Below are positions 1 to 12,803 of a stretch of DNA of 64,000 nt, one piece after another. The notes below the pieces were generated by a model. The model was given only the letters and a program-made list of their open reading frames with translations, made no database searches and was not told the DNA's origin. Source of the DNA: Margaritispora aquatica. Taxonomy: Eukaryota > Ascomycota > Leotiomycetes > Helotiales > Discinellaceae. How positions within the stretch are numbered: the stretch's first letter is position 1; each line of letters starts with the position of its first letter. Both the position numbers and the translations under genes were made by a program. The DNA is taken from the NCBI GenBank assembly GCA_007644065.1, contig VJWN01000005.1, positions 186,001 to 250,000 on the forward strand. Reading direction: 5' to 3'.

Positions 1-409
1 ACGTACGTGTAACACATGCTCGTCATGTACTGGCGGTATCGCGGGCCTGAAAGGAGTTGAGAACCTCAACGGAGACAAAAAGAACTTTGGGGGGCTGACT
101 AAGGAAGCTCTTGTTCGCAGGTGAGTGATGCTCTTAACATTACATTCCCCGACCAACATCCCTCTGGCTGACAGAGCTCTTGCTCGATCTTACTAACTCG
201 CGACTAGCTCTCTCAACGCCAAGGCGAAGAATGGAGGCAATAACGGATGGAAGGCAGCTGCTGCGACGGATACAGAGACGATTCTGGCCATTGTGAAGGA
301 TGGTGTTTCGGCTGCTGGAGTTTTCAATGCTCCTATCTGTGGACGCGACGAAGCTTTGCACAATGTGGCTAATCCGAAGCCCTTGTCAGCAAACTTTCCT
401 TGCAATTGA
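1..409 (+). CDS. 3' part of a small cysteine-containing protein, function unknown (5' end outside window)
   Basis: Two exons are visible: 1-120 (open from base 2, cut by the window edge) and 208-409, ending in TGA. The intron 121-207 has a GTGAGT donor, a perfect TACTAAC branch site at 191-197 and a TAG acceptor, and the frame is kept across it. The visible 105 residues start with a Cys-rich stretch (CNTCSSC) followed by Gly/Asn-rich sequence. They end with a second part that has two further Cys (one in APICG, one as the penultimate residue of FPCN). The composition resembles fungal secreted Cys-rich proteins, but the N-terminus that would carry a signal peptide is missing, so secretion is inference. 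I do not recognise the family. Confidence 0.6.
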
Positions 410-3342
410 GAGAAAGGGGGGGAAGGGCATCATGGATGGTTTTTGCGGCGCATGATGTCTACTTTAGGGGTGGATTCTGGGAGATGCTGTATTAGTGGAT
501 TTGAACAAGATCGAGGTTGGAAGGGAAAAAAAAGTGATTTGGTTGAAGATAAATCAAGTTCCAGAAAAGCTAATTACCGCAATTCAAGCATAACATTTTC
601 GATCTTCGCATTTCTCAAAGTGTTGAAGGTGGTACGTAGGGCCACTCCCTCGCTTAAGATCGTGGTGTATGCTGCCTTGCCCTCATTATATCTACAGTAT
701 CTCTCTCCTTCCCCTCCTGGCTAAGCAATAATTTCATGATCCTCGCTCAACGAGGGAGGCTAAATTCTTCTTCGCCTTTGTCGAGGCCCTGGTGTACAAT
801 GACCAAGCATCGCTAGTGTTTAAGTGATTCTCTTTCCTGGATCCTCCATTTTTTTTTTCACCTTTCAGATGTGTATGATGTTTAAGAACATTCTCTTACC
901 AACGTGTATAATATTTAGGCACATTCTCTCACCACTATGTATAAAATCTAAGCACATTCCAAAGCTTTTATTTTAGTTGAGCCTAGCTCCCAAGTTTCTT
1001 GCAACCTGGGCACAATTCTCCTTTCCCCTCTTCTCCCTCCATTCTCCATCCTCTTTCCACCCATTCTTCCAGGCGTTGGATCTCGTCCGTCCTTTCCTTC
1101 TCCCGCTGAGACAACTCCATCGCTCTCCCTTCCTCCCATAGTCGTCTCTCCCGTTCCCTCCGCTCGAGCCATTCTTGATGCCGGTCGTCTGCCTTCTGCT
1201 GACATGCTTCGAGCTCGGTTTTGCGCTGAATCGCCCATATCGCTCTTTACCTTCCTTCCTTCTATCTTGAAACTACGCTTCTTCCTTCCTCCCCTCCGCT
1301 ACAACCTTCCTCAGTCTTTTTTTTTCTTCTCCCCCTTCGCAAAACCCTCTGAACGAAGTAGATGGTAATTATCTCCCTCAACAGTCATCCGAACCCACCA
1401 TCCGAAGAAGAAGACAAGATAGCAAAATGGCCCGAGCAACACAAGATCGACTCGCAAAGGGATAGTAGAATCTGGTTACTTACTGCTAGCGATCGATCAA
1501 AGCTGGTAACGACCTCCTTTTCTACTAACATACACACCGGTGTCGCCATGATTGCAATTGGAGATTAGGAAGCAATACTGTTGATTCTGTGATTTCCTCA
1601 TATTCCTATCGAACAACTCGTAAGCGTGTATTCGATAGTTACACGTCGATTTCTTCTCCTTCTTACTCGTATATTGCTCGAAGATAAAGACTTCAGGTCT
1701 GCCATTGATTGACTGATTGATCGATCCAAGATGTTGGGATTAAAGATGATTTCAAAGGAATTTCGAAACAATGGTAGGTAGACGAGAACTAAACATAGAA
1801 GGAAGAAGTTAGGGGTTTGGTGAGGTTATATATTTATTATGGCTAAGTGGTGCATGGTCCGCTATAAGCTAAAGAACCCACATCAGTAGCCTAGGTAAGG
1901 TAGATCGATGTATTAGCTCTAACGTCGGATATAACGTCATACTATCGATCGAAACTAACGGTTAGTGATTAGGTACTTTTTGTTGCTCTGTTGTACTCGC
2001 TTAGGTCAACACTGAAAGTTATGCGGTAAGGTGAATAAAGGTAAGGATTCTTGCTCTTGGGGGTGCAAGGGGGTTAGCGAATTGTAAGATTGGGTATATA
2101 GAGGAAACGCCTACTATTGAATAGTCTTTTAGTTTAGATAGTATCTATTACGCTTTTAAGATAAACGGAAAATAGTATACACTTGTTTATTAACTATGCT
2201 GAGAAGTATATTATAGCGATGAATTCGTTTTAACCGAAGCTTATATAGCTACACCTATATTCCCTACATATCAACAACACGTCTTCAAATCATAAACTAA
2301 CAACACCCTTTTCGCTTTGAGGTTAGGTTAGTGGGGTTATCTCTACACACAGACAAAACCCACTTAATCCATAACTATAACCAGAACCACAGACAAGCAA
2401 GACAAGATAAACGTAAAGTCCAACCAATAACGCAAGTTTCCAAGTAGAACCTTTTCAAGATTTCCCCTTTTTTATTCGAGAAAAAGAGGCAAGGGGGAGG
2501 GGGAGGGAGGATGGGACAAGTACAAGCATCGGACCAAGCAAGACGGAGGAAATAAAAAATGCGAAAGTAAATCAAAAGCTACAGGTGGGTATGGGGTATC
2601 TCTTTATTTATTTATTTCTTTCTCTTTTCATACCTAAGGTAGGTACAAACAACAGTACTTGATGCCCTGCCACCTACGCCGTTTCTTCAGACCGCTATGC
2701 TAGCACGCAGGTTCTTCCCCTCCCTCTTCCAGAAGTCAAACATAGGAGACAAACTTCTTCTTCTCACTAGCTCTTTCTTCCCCAGGACTTTTTTCTTTCG
2801 CTTCCCACGAAAAACGATGCAATGCAGTACGTGCCCTTCTCAGCCCCTTTTCCCTTAATGTCCCATACAATCCCTATTATTCTCCACAGATATAACAGCT
2901 TAAACACAAGCCTGAAGAAGAATCACCGAAAGAATCCACGCTCGCATGGTATCAGTCCTCCTCTGATCATATTAAGGTACGAATCCCTTTTCAAGATTCG
3001 CTCACTCGCTTCATGCGACGTGACATGAACAGAACAGCACACAACAAAGAAGAGAAGGAGAAAACCAAGCCTAGAATTCAAGAATGCGGATAAACGCCTG
3101 CCTGGCTTATGAGAAATTATAAGCAAGCCACCTATGCCACCAAATGTACAAAGTAAAAAGTGAAATGCGAATGTGGATGTGATTGTGAATGCGAACGCAA
3201 TGCCAAGATAAAAAACCGCTCTATCGTAAAGCTCGTCATGTTGCTTATCCAACCGAACGTTGGTGCTATGTGATTTGTTTGTTTGGGTTTAAATTGTAGA
3301 CACTTGAAAAAATTAAGTGTGGAGGGAAATAGGAGGCCAGGA
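410..3342. other. long intergenic region, AT-rich in the middle
   Basis: No convincing gene is seen in 2.9 kb. Bases 950-1245 are strongly purine-biased on the minus strand and keep all three minus frames open (reported as a separate finding). About 1580-2350 is AT-rich with many stops in all frames and could be old repeat or RIP-affected sequence, but no terminal repeats were found. The right part must include the 3' UTR of the Sel1-repeat gene. Confidence 0.5.
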
Positions 3343-5599
3343 TCATGCATGAGTTTTCCGGCCAAATATGTTTCTCGTACGCGATTTGTTCCGTGCCTTC
3401 TTCTCGTCTTTGTCGAGTGATGGGCGGCCTCTTCGCGATTCCAAGGAGAGTTTCCTCGCCTTCTCGTCTACCACGTCCTGATTGTATTTGTCCTTGTAGA
3501 TCCTGTAACGTGTTAGTGAAGCCATATGAATCACAGCAAATAACATACCAAGAGTTCCCAACCATACTAATGCCCTTGGCTTCTGCTTGTCGGTAGAACT
3601 TTGCACTCTTCTTCAGATCCTTCTTGCACCCAATGCCTTGAGCATAGCAGAATCCGGCCTCGGCAAGAGCATCTGCATCTCCCCAGGATCCAGCAATCTC
3701 AAAGCATCTTAGAGCTAACGTCTTGTCCTGATCAATGCCCCAGCCGTTCATGTGACTAACACCAAGTTCGTAGATACTCAAAGCAAATTGTGCTTTACGC
3801 GTCTTTTGCTCCAGGTAATCTACTCGCTTGCCATCCTTAACTAGATTCTCGTCATCAGCAACCTCCAAGCTAGCCGAGTCGGCTGCTTTACGAAGCCACT
3901 GCACACCTTCCCGCTGATTCGGCCTCATTCCCCAACCATGCCGACAAGCAAGGGCGTAGAGAAGCATTCCTGTGGGATGATTTTGCCGTGCGGCAAGTCG
4001 GAGGTGGTATGTCGACTTCGTCAGAGCACCAGCTTCATGATACTCTATCGCTTTCTCGACATGGTCCTCGGCGGAGCAGTCAGCTGATAAGTACGACTTT
4101 GGCTTTATTGTTGCTGAAGATGACACTCCCGCCGAAACGGGCCTTTCCTTTAACCTGGTGTGCTCAGTCGAGGCCCTGTTCCTCTCAAAAGATAAACGCT
4201 CTGGCTCGCCGGAACGTCGACCAGAATCAGTTGATGGGCGGCTATCATAGGATGACCTGCCAGGGTCTAGTGAAGGTCGAACTTGGCTCTGGTCTGGCCG
4301 TAAGGATGAAGTTGAGGGCCTGGAAGGTGGCGAAGGAGGAGCCTGTCCTTGCCATTGTTGGGCATTGCTCAATGTCGCTGGTTGCTCCCATGAAAATTGA
4401 GTTTGTGGCATTGCGTCTTGGAAAATCAACGAATTTCGTTGAAGCATCTTTCCTCTTGGAAGCGTAAACCTAGAATACACATAAGAAGGGGCGGCACTGC
4501 CATCCTGATTGTTATCCGGAAATTCTTCGTTGTGCATGCTAACAGGTGTATGTGCTGTGTCGTCTGCGAGAATGAAAGAAGGTTGACTATCCGAAGACAA
4601 TTGCCGTTGTGGGATATCCACAGGTAGTCCAGGAACTCCAGTCATGCTTGCACGACTTAAAGGCCTAGAGAAATTGAATGCTGGTCTGGGTAGTCTCGTT
4701 CCACCTACAGAAATCTCTGAGCTGATAGAAGGTGACCTTGGAACATGCATAGTGGGAGATATTGGAGAGTTGGAGAAGCCACTGGCAGAGGAAAGCTTTC
4801 GGTTAGGAGATATAGTAGTTCCTGCTGAAGTGGAAGTATGGAAATCATCATCTGAGCTATCCATAGAAATCGAAGGGCTCGCATTCCGTCCAGCGAAAGG
4901 TGATCTTGGAGGAGCTAATGCTCGTGCATCATAACCTCGCTGTGAATGTGCATCAGGTCCTCGTCGTGGCACCAGGCCACGCTGTCGCAATGAATCTCTG
5001 CTTGGTCGTGGGCTGATATGCGAAGGTGAATTACCATGCCTTGGAATAATGTAGTCGCCATCCATGGGAGGTGGAGAGAGTTCTGTTCTCGGCGCGAAGA
5101 ATGGCGAGTTGTCTGTCTGTGCAGACGGTCTCCTCCCTCTGAATTCTTCTTCCTCAAGTGAATCCAGTCTCCGTGGCATAGGCATGGTTGGCATCATCGG
5201 TTGTACGGTACTCACAGTTGGATACACTGACATTGGCCGGAATGGAGGTGTTTCAACCTCTGTTTTCACGGCCGACGAACTTGGAGACTCGATAGGAGTT
5301 GACGCGTCCGCAGACGCTGAGCGAAAGTATTGAGGTCGTCCCTGATCCAAAGCATTCGCGATCATGAGCGGTGGCAATCGACTGACTCTGCTTCCTCCCC
5401 GCGCACTCTCCTCCAACTGTCTCGCCAGTGCACGACTTTGGGCTGCGAATGCATCGAGAGGCGACAACTCGGGTGGTATTTCTCCTGCAATGTGTAATCT
5501 TGGTGATGGTAAACTCCTCAATGATGGTGACTGCATTCCATTAGAGAACGGTCCATGAGACTGCGCTCGTAGATCAATATAGTTTGGTCGGTTCGCCAT
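3343..5599 (-). CDS. Sel1-repeat protein, Skt5/Chs4- or Ack1/Dsf2-like
   Basis: Two exons, complement(3343-3502, 3549-5599), give 736 residues. The 46-bp intron (GTATGT donor, CACTAAC branch, TTACAG acceptor) joins the codon for the W of GNSW to IYKDKYN. The first 500 residues are Ser/Pro/Arg-rich and look disordered. About residues 515-680 hold roughly four Sel1-like repeats, with motifs such as GMLLYALACRHGWGM, VSHMNGWGI and EAGFCYAQGIG. The tail is very basic (Arg/Lys) and ends KTHA, so the CAAX box of yeast Skt5 is absent. Proteins of this class scaffold cell-wall or PKC signalling, for example as chitin synthase III activators; which branch this one belongs to is inference. If the intron is not removed, the frame stays open but ends in an unrelated tail. 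Confidence 0.85.
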
Positions 5600-6392
5600 T
5601 GTAGCATCGGTCGTGATGTGTTTGTATGGATCGTGTCTCCTTCGACCTTCCTATGTACCGTCTCGGTCGCGACGGTATAGTATGGGAAATTTGAGGTTCG
5701 ATGCGCCTGATAGTGCTGCAGAATCTGTTGAAGAAGAAGAAGGCTAGGGAGGCCCAAGGGTCTGAACGTTGTGGCTGCAGGACAGCAAACGACCTCCTGG
5801 TTCGACGTTGAGGCTACAGTTTTATCGAGCTAACGGCGCAATGACGATGGCTGAGCTAGAGGCCACCGGCGAAGCTGGGAAGGATTGAATATATTAACGT
5901 GTCGTGTTAGTGATTCGCAGAATAGATTGTTGGTATCAAATGAGTGGAAAGGCCGAGTGAAGGTTGGCCGAGCGGTAGGTTTGCGATTGATTTAGTTGGA
6001 ACAAAAGGAGCGATGGTGCTGCGTTGGCAAAAGGATGTTTCGAAAGCGAGAGGATGGAGTAGGATGCGTGCACTGGGCAGAGAGTAGAACGAGAACGAGG
6101 CCCTCGAAAGCTGGGGATTGCATGCGACGAGTGCAGTACAGACTGCAGAAGGCAAAGAGGGCAGTGTGCAGATTGCTGAATGCTGAACTGGGACACACGG
6201 CAGAGAGAGACACTCGTTTCGGAGACCCGTTATGGTGGTGGCTTTCTAGAATCTGGATGGATTGGAAGGAAGTGGATGATGTTTTTGGATTTCCTTTTTT
6301 CTCTCTCTTTGCTTTTGGTCGCACAGCCGTCTACCGTTTAACCAGGAATGTGAAAAAGAGATTGTCGATGGCAAAGAACGTAGGATACCGAG

Positions 6393-6422
6393 ATAGGATA
6401 GGATAGGATAGGATAGGATAGG
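6393..6422. repeat. (ATAGG)n pentanucleotide microsatellite
   Basis: Six uninterrupted copies of a 5-base unit are read directly from the sequence. Such arrays change length easily and could serve as a strain marker. Confidence 0.9.
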
Positions 6423-6558
6423 CTGGGAATTAAAAAAATGTCTCTCCTTTTTCCGCTGCACAATAGAAGAGAGAGCAAAGGAGAAATCCTAAACGAAAGT
6501 GAAGCTCGCGATATCAAATGGATCAAATCAATGGAAAAGGAGAACACTTCAGTTTGAG

Positions 6559-6595
6559 CCAACCACCAACCACCAACCACTAACCACCAACCGCC
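6559..6595. repeat. degenerate ACCACCA heptad minisatellite
   Basis: About five copies of a 7-base unit (ACCACCA with single-base variants) are read directly. Confidence 0.8.
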
Positions 6596-9500
6596 AAGCA
6601 CCTCTGAGAGCGAAATCGCATCACGAGTTACTCCAAAGCACCTTACCTTCAATAAACACCTGCTAGCTAGCACATGGGCAACAAAGTACATACCTAGTTA
6701 CCTACCTCCGTCGTACATACCGAGATACCTTACGTACCAGTTCGTTACGGGGTCAAAAGGGGAGGCGTTTGCATGTCTCATAGTCTTTCGGTCACTCCAT
6801 CTCATTCGTTGATGAACTTGGCTAAACCTAACTAACTTGACTTTTACTCTCAGGATAGAATAGCGGCCTTTCACAATCCCTGATATAACCCCATATTTTA
6901 AGGAAATACCTCCACTTAGAATCGAATCTGGATCTGAATCCCTCCCTCCAAAAGGCCCAAGCCGGACGGACATGCAAGCAGCAGGGCTTGCCTGCAACTC
7001 TGCAAGTAACATAGCTTTTAGCCTAAATGGACCAAAGTCCCAATCTGAAAATAGATTCGTACCTCCGTAAGAGAGACAACACTTCCCACACCAGACGTCC
7101 ACTTTCGGAGGCTAACTTCATTTGATAGGAATCCCATCACGTAATCAAAGAGCCAGAAGCGGACGTTGGAGATGAAATGAATATAAGATGAAAGATGGAG
7201 ATGAGATGAGGATGAGAGCACATGATACGCATATTTATTTATTTATTTCGTACCGGTGGATATTACCTTACTCACGGGACCGAACCTGAAAACTCATACA
7301 AACACTCGATGCGGAGATGTCCTGGATGAATATATCTACCTAGGTAGGTACTTGTGTTGGTACTCATTCTCACATATCACACAAAAACAAAAGTTGCAAG
7401 GAACTTCTCATGCACAATGATTACATGTCTCCTGCAAGCACTTTAAGATAAGTTGCTGCCACTTGAAACTCCACTAACGCGCGCGCGACGAACTGTCCTC
7501 GTTCCTCAGCAGGTACAAAAGCACAAAGTACGAGTATCACGAGTGCAAATAATCAACCCTTCTCCTGCAGGACACTGTTTACGTTGCCCTGGTATTGCAT
7601 CACAAAAGCCACCAACAATCGACAATCAACATCTCGAACAACATCCCACCATTAATTCTAGTCTCGACTTTCTCCTTTCAGCAAAGGCGGCGAAGCGAGC
7701 TAACATCTCAATACGAGATCGATCTGCTTACCGCCACCAAGTCCCATGCTTGTGCTTCCCAAACAGGTAGCGCTGAAGTTCGAGGCCCAAAAAAACCCAA
7801 GATCTAACCTACATTGCGGCTCAAAACATCATCTCGATCTCCTCGTGCCTCGAGCTTTGTGCCTCGTGGCGAATAATTGATCTGGCCTCCACTCTAGCTT
7901 GCATTCATTCGCTTTCTCGTGTTCGTGCAGATACATATTGAGATCTGGTCTCCTCGAGCTCGTGTTGATGCATAGGTACATAGGTAATTGTAGGTAAATA
8001 TGTAAACATAGCAACAATCGCGATCTTCTACCTCGCTCATACGAACCGAGCTGAGCAATGGCAAGAGAGGAAGGAAACTCGAGAGGCAAAGATGATGCGT
8101 TATCTGTAGCTGGAAAAATTAGCGGCAAAATTTCGATGTTCGAGTTGATAGATAGGTGGGAAGGTAGGTACCTCTGTATTTAGCTAGTCCTGTGTTGGGT
8201 TGTGTTGACGATATGCGCGATGACTGATCGAACTCCCCCTCGAAACTGAACATCGCATTTCTGAATCATAACACAATTAGCGGTACAAGATTTCCGACAC
8301 CTATGTATTGCGTTGCGTATCTTCCATTCACTTTTCATTTTCTGATAGGTATTACCATTTTCGACCTCGCTGAAGGATAGCAATAGCAACCAATAAATAT
8401 CCTACATCAGTGTACGCTTTGCTATGGAGGAGCAAATTGCATGCATATATGCCTTTTCTACAATTGATTTGTTAGCATTCACTTGCCGCCCCCAACTCTT
8501 CGTTGCTGCGTACCTATAATTAAGTTAAATGTATTTATTGCAAGCGTCGCAAAATACCGGAGACAAAGGTGATGTACCTCTTTCTCCAAAAGGAATCTTC
8601 CTCCTTGCTCTCTCTACAAACACATCCTCCGCCTCCATTAATTCTCCTTGCTCGTTCGATTTCCGCCAAAAGATGAATTAGATCACTACAAAAAGAGAGA
8701 GACCAAGGTGATTCTCTCTTGTAGATACAAACAAAAATAGAAGTAGTAGCTAATACTCACAATTCCAGGATGAGCGAGAACGCATAAGATGGAAGACTCG
8801 TCATTTATCTCTTGTAGGTAAATAAAAATATACATAATAAATCTCCCGACTAGACAAACTAGGCATTTTGCCATTACACTTCACCTTACCTCACATCTCG
8901 CGATTCCACCTGATCGATTTCGATTTCACACCATGCACTAAGGTCCATCAAACTACTACTTTGCTTCTTCTAGCAAATATGAATCCATTCCAAATCTACC
9001 TACGTTGTTACCCATATATCCACCTAATTTTTCGTGTGTATAAATGCATAATTGACATAATCATCAACTGCAATAATGCAGCTTATATAAATAAAAAGCT
9101 GCTTATTTTAAAAACACCAATCACTCGACGATAATTCACTCAGGATTACGTGTCTGATGAACTCTCCATCTCGTTTGTTCCTCATTGATGTCGAGACAAG
9201 TAAGAGCGAAGTGTTCACCTCCAATGAAAGTGGAGGTGTATAATTTCTATGTGTCTCTCTCTATCTCTCTGTCTCTTTTGATTTAAGCGAGTGAGATGAG
9301 TCAACAAGCAAGTGAGGATCTCCTTAGGTTCTCTTCTATAACTTATTCTCACAGCTGTAAAGCGTGATTTACACTACAAGCACCCGATCAGGCACCAAGT
9401 GATAGGAAAAGTTCAATCACAAACAAACAATTTCTCTCTCTCTCCGAGTATAATGATTCACAACTCCTATCCAGACGCCTCTACTACAAATCACCATACT

Positions 9501-9708
9501 AGGCCTTCCTCACTCACTCACTCACCCACGAAGAATCACACAAAGCACTTACCACTGAATCGTGTCCATCCACACACACACGCTCTTCTTCCATGCCGTA
9601 TAACCTATTTTCCCTCTGCAGGATGTCCAACTTCCTCCCTCCTTTCAAACACCTTACTTCCTTTACCTTTCCTTACCATACTATACGATACCTCAACCAC
9701 CAAGCAAG

Positions 9709-10494
9709 ATGCCTACATCCAGACCGCCTTCATATCACTCCCAATACGCAGCTCCACCAGCACAGACGCAACAACCAATACAACAACAGCAGCAGCAGAG
9801 ATACGCTCAGGATCCACAAACCAGCAGTCAATACGATTTTCTCCCTCTCTACTCCCCTCCTAGTCCCGTTGAACTACTAGCACAAAATCAACACCAATAC
9901 GGCAACCAACCGTATATATTTATACACTATTCGCTTCCGAACTTATACGTCTGTCCCTATACTTCACCGCCAGGATACCGGGTTTTGAAAGTCCTTCCCA
10001 TGCCTGCGCCTGCGTTCTTTTCGTCGCCTATACAGCAACAACGACAGCAGCAAAATGCATTTACTCTCTCCTTCCCTGTACACCCATCACCAATCTTCAA
10101 CTCGGGAATACCTCCAATTCCAGATCCATACCCATTCCCAGATCCGATGCCATACCAACCCCCAGCCGCCGCTCTCCAGGCACTTTTGCCATCAGGCAAT
10201 ATATACACCTACACCCACACCCCCTCTCCATACCAACCTCACGCGAGTCCACCACCACAACCACCGCCAGGCTACAGACTCATCCCGCCACCACCCACCC
10301 TTTCCCCTTCCACTTCCACGCCGGGCCTCTGGACCGCCGAGCTCATCACTCATGATTCCTCTCCAGAAAGCGAGGACGTAATCTTACCTCTAAAGCGCGT
10401 TCGATTTCGATTTTGGTTTCGATTTCGATTCAGGCTTACACGCAAAGTTTGCGATGATGAAACGGAGCAGCTGAGACGGGGGAAAGAGTGGTAG
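9709..10494 (+). CDS. proline/glutamine-rich hypothetical protein
   Basis: A single uninterrupted frame encodes 261 residues. The composition is low in complexity: Gln runs (residues 24-30), many Pro, Tyr and Ser, and repeated PPGY-type motifs (SPPGYRVL and PPPGYRLI) of the kind that can bind WW domains. After a Ser/Glu stretch the C-terminus carries an unusual alternating Arg/Phe run (RFRFWFRFRFRL) encoded by a short CGATTT-like DNA repeat. There is no signal peptide or known domain. The upstream leader is C- and T-rich with (CACT)n tracts. It may be a real fast-evolving protein or a chance frame in pyrimidine-rich DNA; transcript data would decide. Confidence 0.5.
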   Translation: MPTSRPPSYHSQYAAPPAQTQQPIQQQQQQRYAQDPQTSSQYDFLPLYSPPSPVELLAQNQHQYGNQPYIFIHYSLPNLYVCPYTSPPGYRVLKVLPMPAPAFFSSPIQQQRQQQNAFTLSFPVHPSPIFNSGIPPIPDPYPFPDPMPYQPPAAALQALLPSGNIYTYTHTPSPYQPHASPPPQPPPGYRLIPPPPTLSPSTSTPGLWTAELITHDSSPESEDVILPLKRVRFRFWFRFRFRLTRKVCDDETEQLRRGKEW

Positions 10495-11709
10495 AAACTG
10501 GAGAGGAAGATAGGGAAAGAGAGGGAGAAGAGGGAGGCGAAGCGGAGGATGAAAGAGGAGGTTGGCCGTAGGGGGTGGGTTTGGTTGCTTTGAGTTGAGT
10601 TGAGTTGAGTTGACGTTGAATTTGGGTATATCTGAGCTGCGGAAGTTGTGCTTCATGTTTCGTGGTTCGTGTTGTGTTCTTGGTGATTTAGCCGAGCAGA
10701 GGAAAGAAAGCAGATGCGAGGAAAAGAGTTTTCAAGATGGCGAGAAACAAACAAAAAAAAATGTAAAGCATCCGAAAGGCTACCTAGATATCGCCTGGGT
10801 GTGTGTACGGTGTCATGCTTTACATGCACCAGGAGGGACGTAGAGTTTGTTTTAATGCCAAATGTAAAAGCGAAGGCATAGACAAAAAGATATAGAGATA
10901 TTGAGATGGGGATAAAGCAACTTAACTCACCTACTTAATCAGCAAACAATATCCATGACCTACCTAGCCACCTTAGCAACAAAACCACTCTCCACCAACA
11001 CACGCTGAAATCAACAGACACTACCCCAAAGCCAAACAAGCCGTTCCAACTTTCCTTTTCCCAAGGCCTCGAACTAAATCTCTCATCGCGAACACTCTCC
11101 AAAATACACATCACGAGATTCAACCAACGTGTGAAACCAACTCGTACATTCAACACAACGGAGACTTGAACTGATGATAGATAACGTAGGGCTTTGCAGC
11201 TCATAACTATTGTCCATCGTCCATCGAATGAAATTGATTCCGTCACACACACGCTGGTGCTTGGGGGCGAGGCTTTAGAGGCTGCGAAGTGCTTGCAATA
11301 TGCGGGAAGGTAAGATTACCTAGGTAGTCAATTCACAAACTAACAGCTGCTAGGCTAGGCTAGGTGAACAACAAGAACGTAAAGCATAAAACAAATCCCT
11401 ATGGAAGTAGCAGACATAACTCGCATGGAAAGAGATATCAACCAGACTGACTCACTCGCTCAAAACGCGCTACTTATTGAAATTCCGTAAATAGATTGAT
11501 CGATTGATTGATGGGAAGGGTGATTGGGGTCTTGGTCTTAGTGATTGTTTGCTCTTTTTTTTTCTTTTGACGGCACCTCGCTGTTGGGCAGCCCAATTCA
11601 AAAGGATATCGTGAGTTAATGGATATAAATTTCTAAATTAAAAATATAGGTAGATATTGAATTTGATGCGGGGGGGGGTAGAGGATTGTTGAGTTTGGAA
11701 ATAGCTTCG

Positions 11710-11712
<3 letters not shown>

Positions 11713-11750
<38 letters not shown>
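11713..11750. repeat. (GA)n microsatellite
   Basis: About 18 consecutive GA units are read directly. Confidence 0.95.
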
Positions 11751-11752
<2 letters not shown>

Positions 11753-11930
11753 TACTGACGCTGTAGCGAGGATAGGATTCATAGGAGGCATTGAGAAGAG
11801 GAAGAAAATAGTTGTGAAGTGACGTGATGTAACATACCTAGAAGTAGAGATAGCTAGCGCAGGAAACAGTTAGCTATAAATACACCAATTTCACCCAGTA
11901 CCTCTTCCATCACTCCGTATCAGTCTATTC

Positions 11931-11953
11931 ATTTCATTTCATTTCATTTCAGT
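11931..11953. repeat. (ATTTC)n pentanucleotide repeat
   Basis: Four to five tandem copies of a 5-base unit are read directly. Confidence 0.85.
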
Positions 11954-12138
11954 TATCTTACGTAGCAATTTTTGATACTCCAATCCCCAATTTAATATCC
12001 CCAACTCCTCGTAAGTCGCTCCAGAAACCATGCAAATATTCGACCTTCTTTCACTCTTCCGCTCCGTCTTCAAGGTACCTATGGAGGCAAGGTAGACTCT
12101 TTTTCACATCCACTGCTTGATCCATCCACTGCTTCCAC

Positions 12139-12803
12139 TCAAGCAGGTCTCCGTCTCGCAAACTCCTCCAAGTCCGTCCTCGTCGCAACACCCAACACAA
12201 ACCGCCTCTTCTCATCCGTCACAACCGCAAACTCCTGCTTGCCCGTCGCCTCCCCACCACCGCCCTCGATAGACCCATTAAAGAAGCCCTCCAACTCCTC
12301 TAACGTCGTGTCCATGGTGATGACGCGATACACCCTCCCCTTCCGGCGGAACTTGACCATCGCCTTGCTCACCTGGTCGTTCTCGGTGACCTTGCCGGTC
12401 TCGAGGAGGATCCGCAGATGCGGGATCGCGAGGTAGCCCAGCAGCGAGCGGGTCTGGGGCGAGATCACCGTCAGGTGCGTGTAATCCCGCTCGAAGGCCA
12501 GGAGGAGGGCGTGGCTGATGGGGTCGGTGGGGTGGATGGAGAGGGCGGAGGGAGGGTCGAGATCGGCTACTGTTGCCTGTGTGAGGGGTTAGTAAGGTAC
12601 GAGAATGAGTGATATGAAGGGGGAAAGAAAGGGAAACGTACGCCTCGGTAGCGACTTGCGTATTTGGAGAGTTTGGGTTGTGCTTGAGTTGTTGTTGGAG
12701 CTGGAGCTGTGGACGAGGAAGCGGTTGCGGATGCAATGCTAGCCATTCTGGATGCTATATCGTTTGATCCTCGTGGGACTGCAGCGGGTAGAGTGGTTGA
12801 CAT
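12139..12803 (-). CDS. CBS-domain protein
   Basis: Two exons, complement(12139-12576, 12642-12803), give 199 residues. The 65-bp intron starts GTACGT, has TTACTAAC close to the 3' side and ends CACAG, in phase 0. The first 50 residues are an Ala/Ser/Thr/Pro-rich leader. The rest is a pair of CBS motifs: the first around TVISPQTRSLLGYLAIPHL, the second from the MVKFRRKGRVYRVI segment to FAVVTDEKRRFVLGVATRTDLEEF. CBS pairs usually bind adenosyl ligands and regulate a partner or attached enzyme; no catalytic domain is attached here, so this would be a stand-alone sensor. The DNA of exon 2 is unusually GC-rich compared with its surroundings. Confidence 0.85.

Larger units (their letters stand above)
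5600..9708. other. intergenic region with simple repeats
   Basis: This 4.1-kb stretch lies between the divergent starts of the Sel1-repeat gene and the Pro/Gln-rich gene, so it should hold both promoters. It contains a pentanucleotide array (6393-6422), a degenerate heptad array (6559-6595), TATTTATTTATTT near 7231 and recurrent short TACCTAGGTAGGTA-like motifs. Short open frames occur on both strands but none looks coding. No tRNA was found. Confidence 0.5.
10495..12138. other. intergenic region with microsatellites
   Basis: No gene is supported. The stretch holds a GA dinucleotide array (11713-11750), a G9 run near 11670, an (ATTTC)n array (11931-11953) and GATTGATC-type repeats near 11500. 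A very short frame starts at 12029 (about 22 codons) and is not considered a gene. Confidence 0.5.

Noticed and set aside
2923..3252. 109-codon minus-strand frame with hydrophobic segments downstream of the Sel1-repeat gene
   Set aside because: It lies in the 3' UTR of that gene, has no family resemblance, and its hydrophobicity follows from T-rich DNA.
5996..6406. 136-codon plus-strand frame upstream of the Sel1-repeat gene
   Set aside because: It lies in the probable 5' leader/promoter, ends at a simple repeat and shows Arg/Trp-rich irregular sequence with overlapping frames on the other strand.
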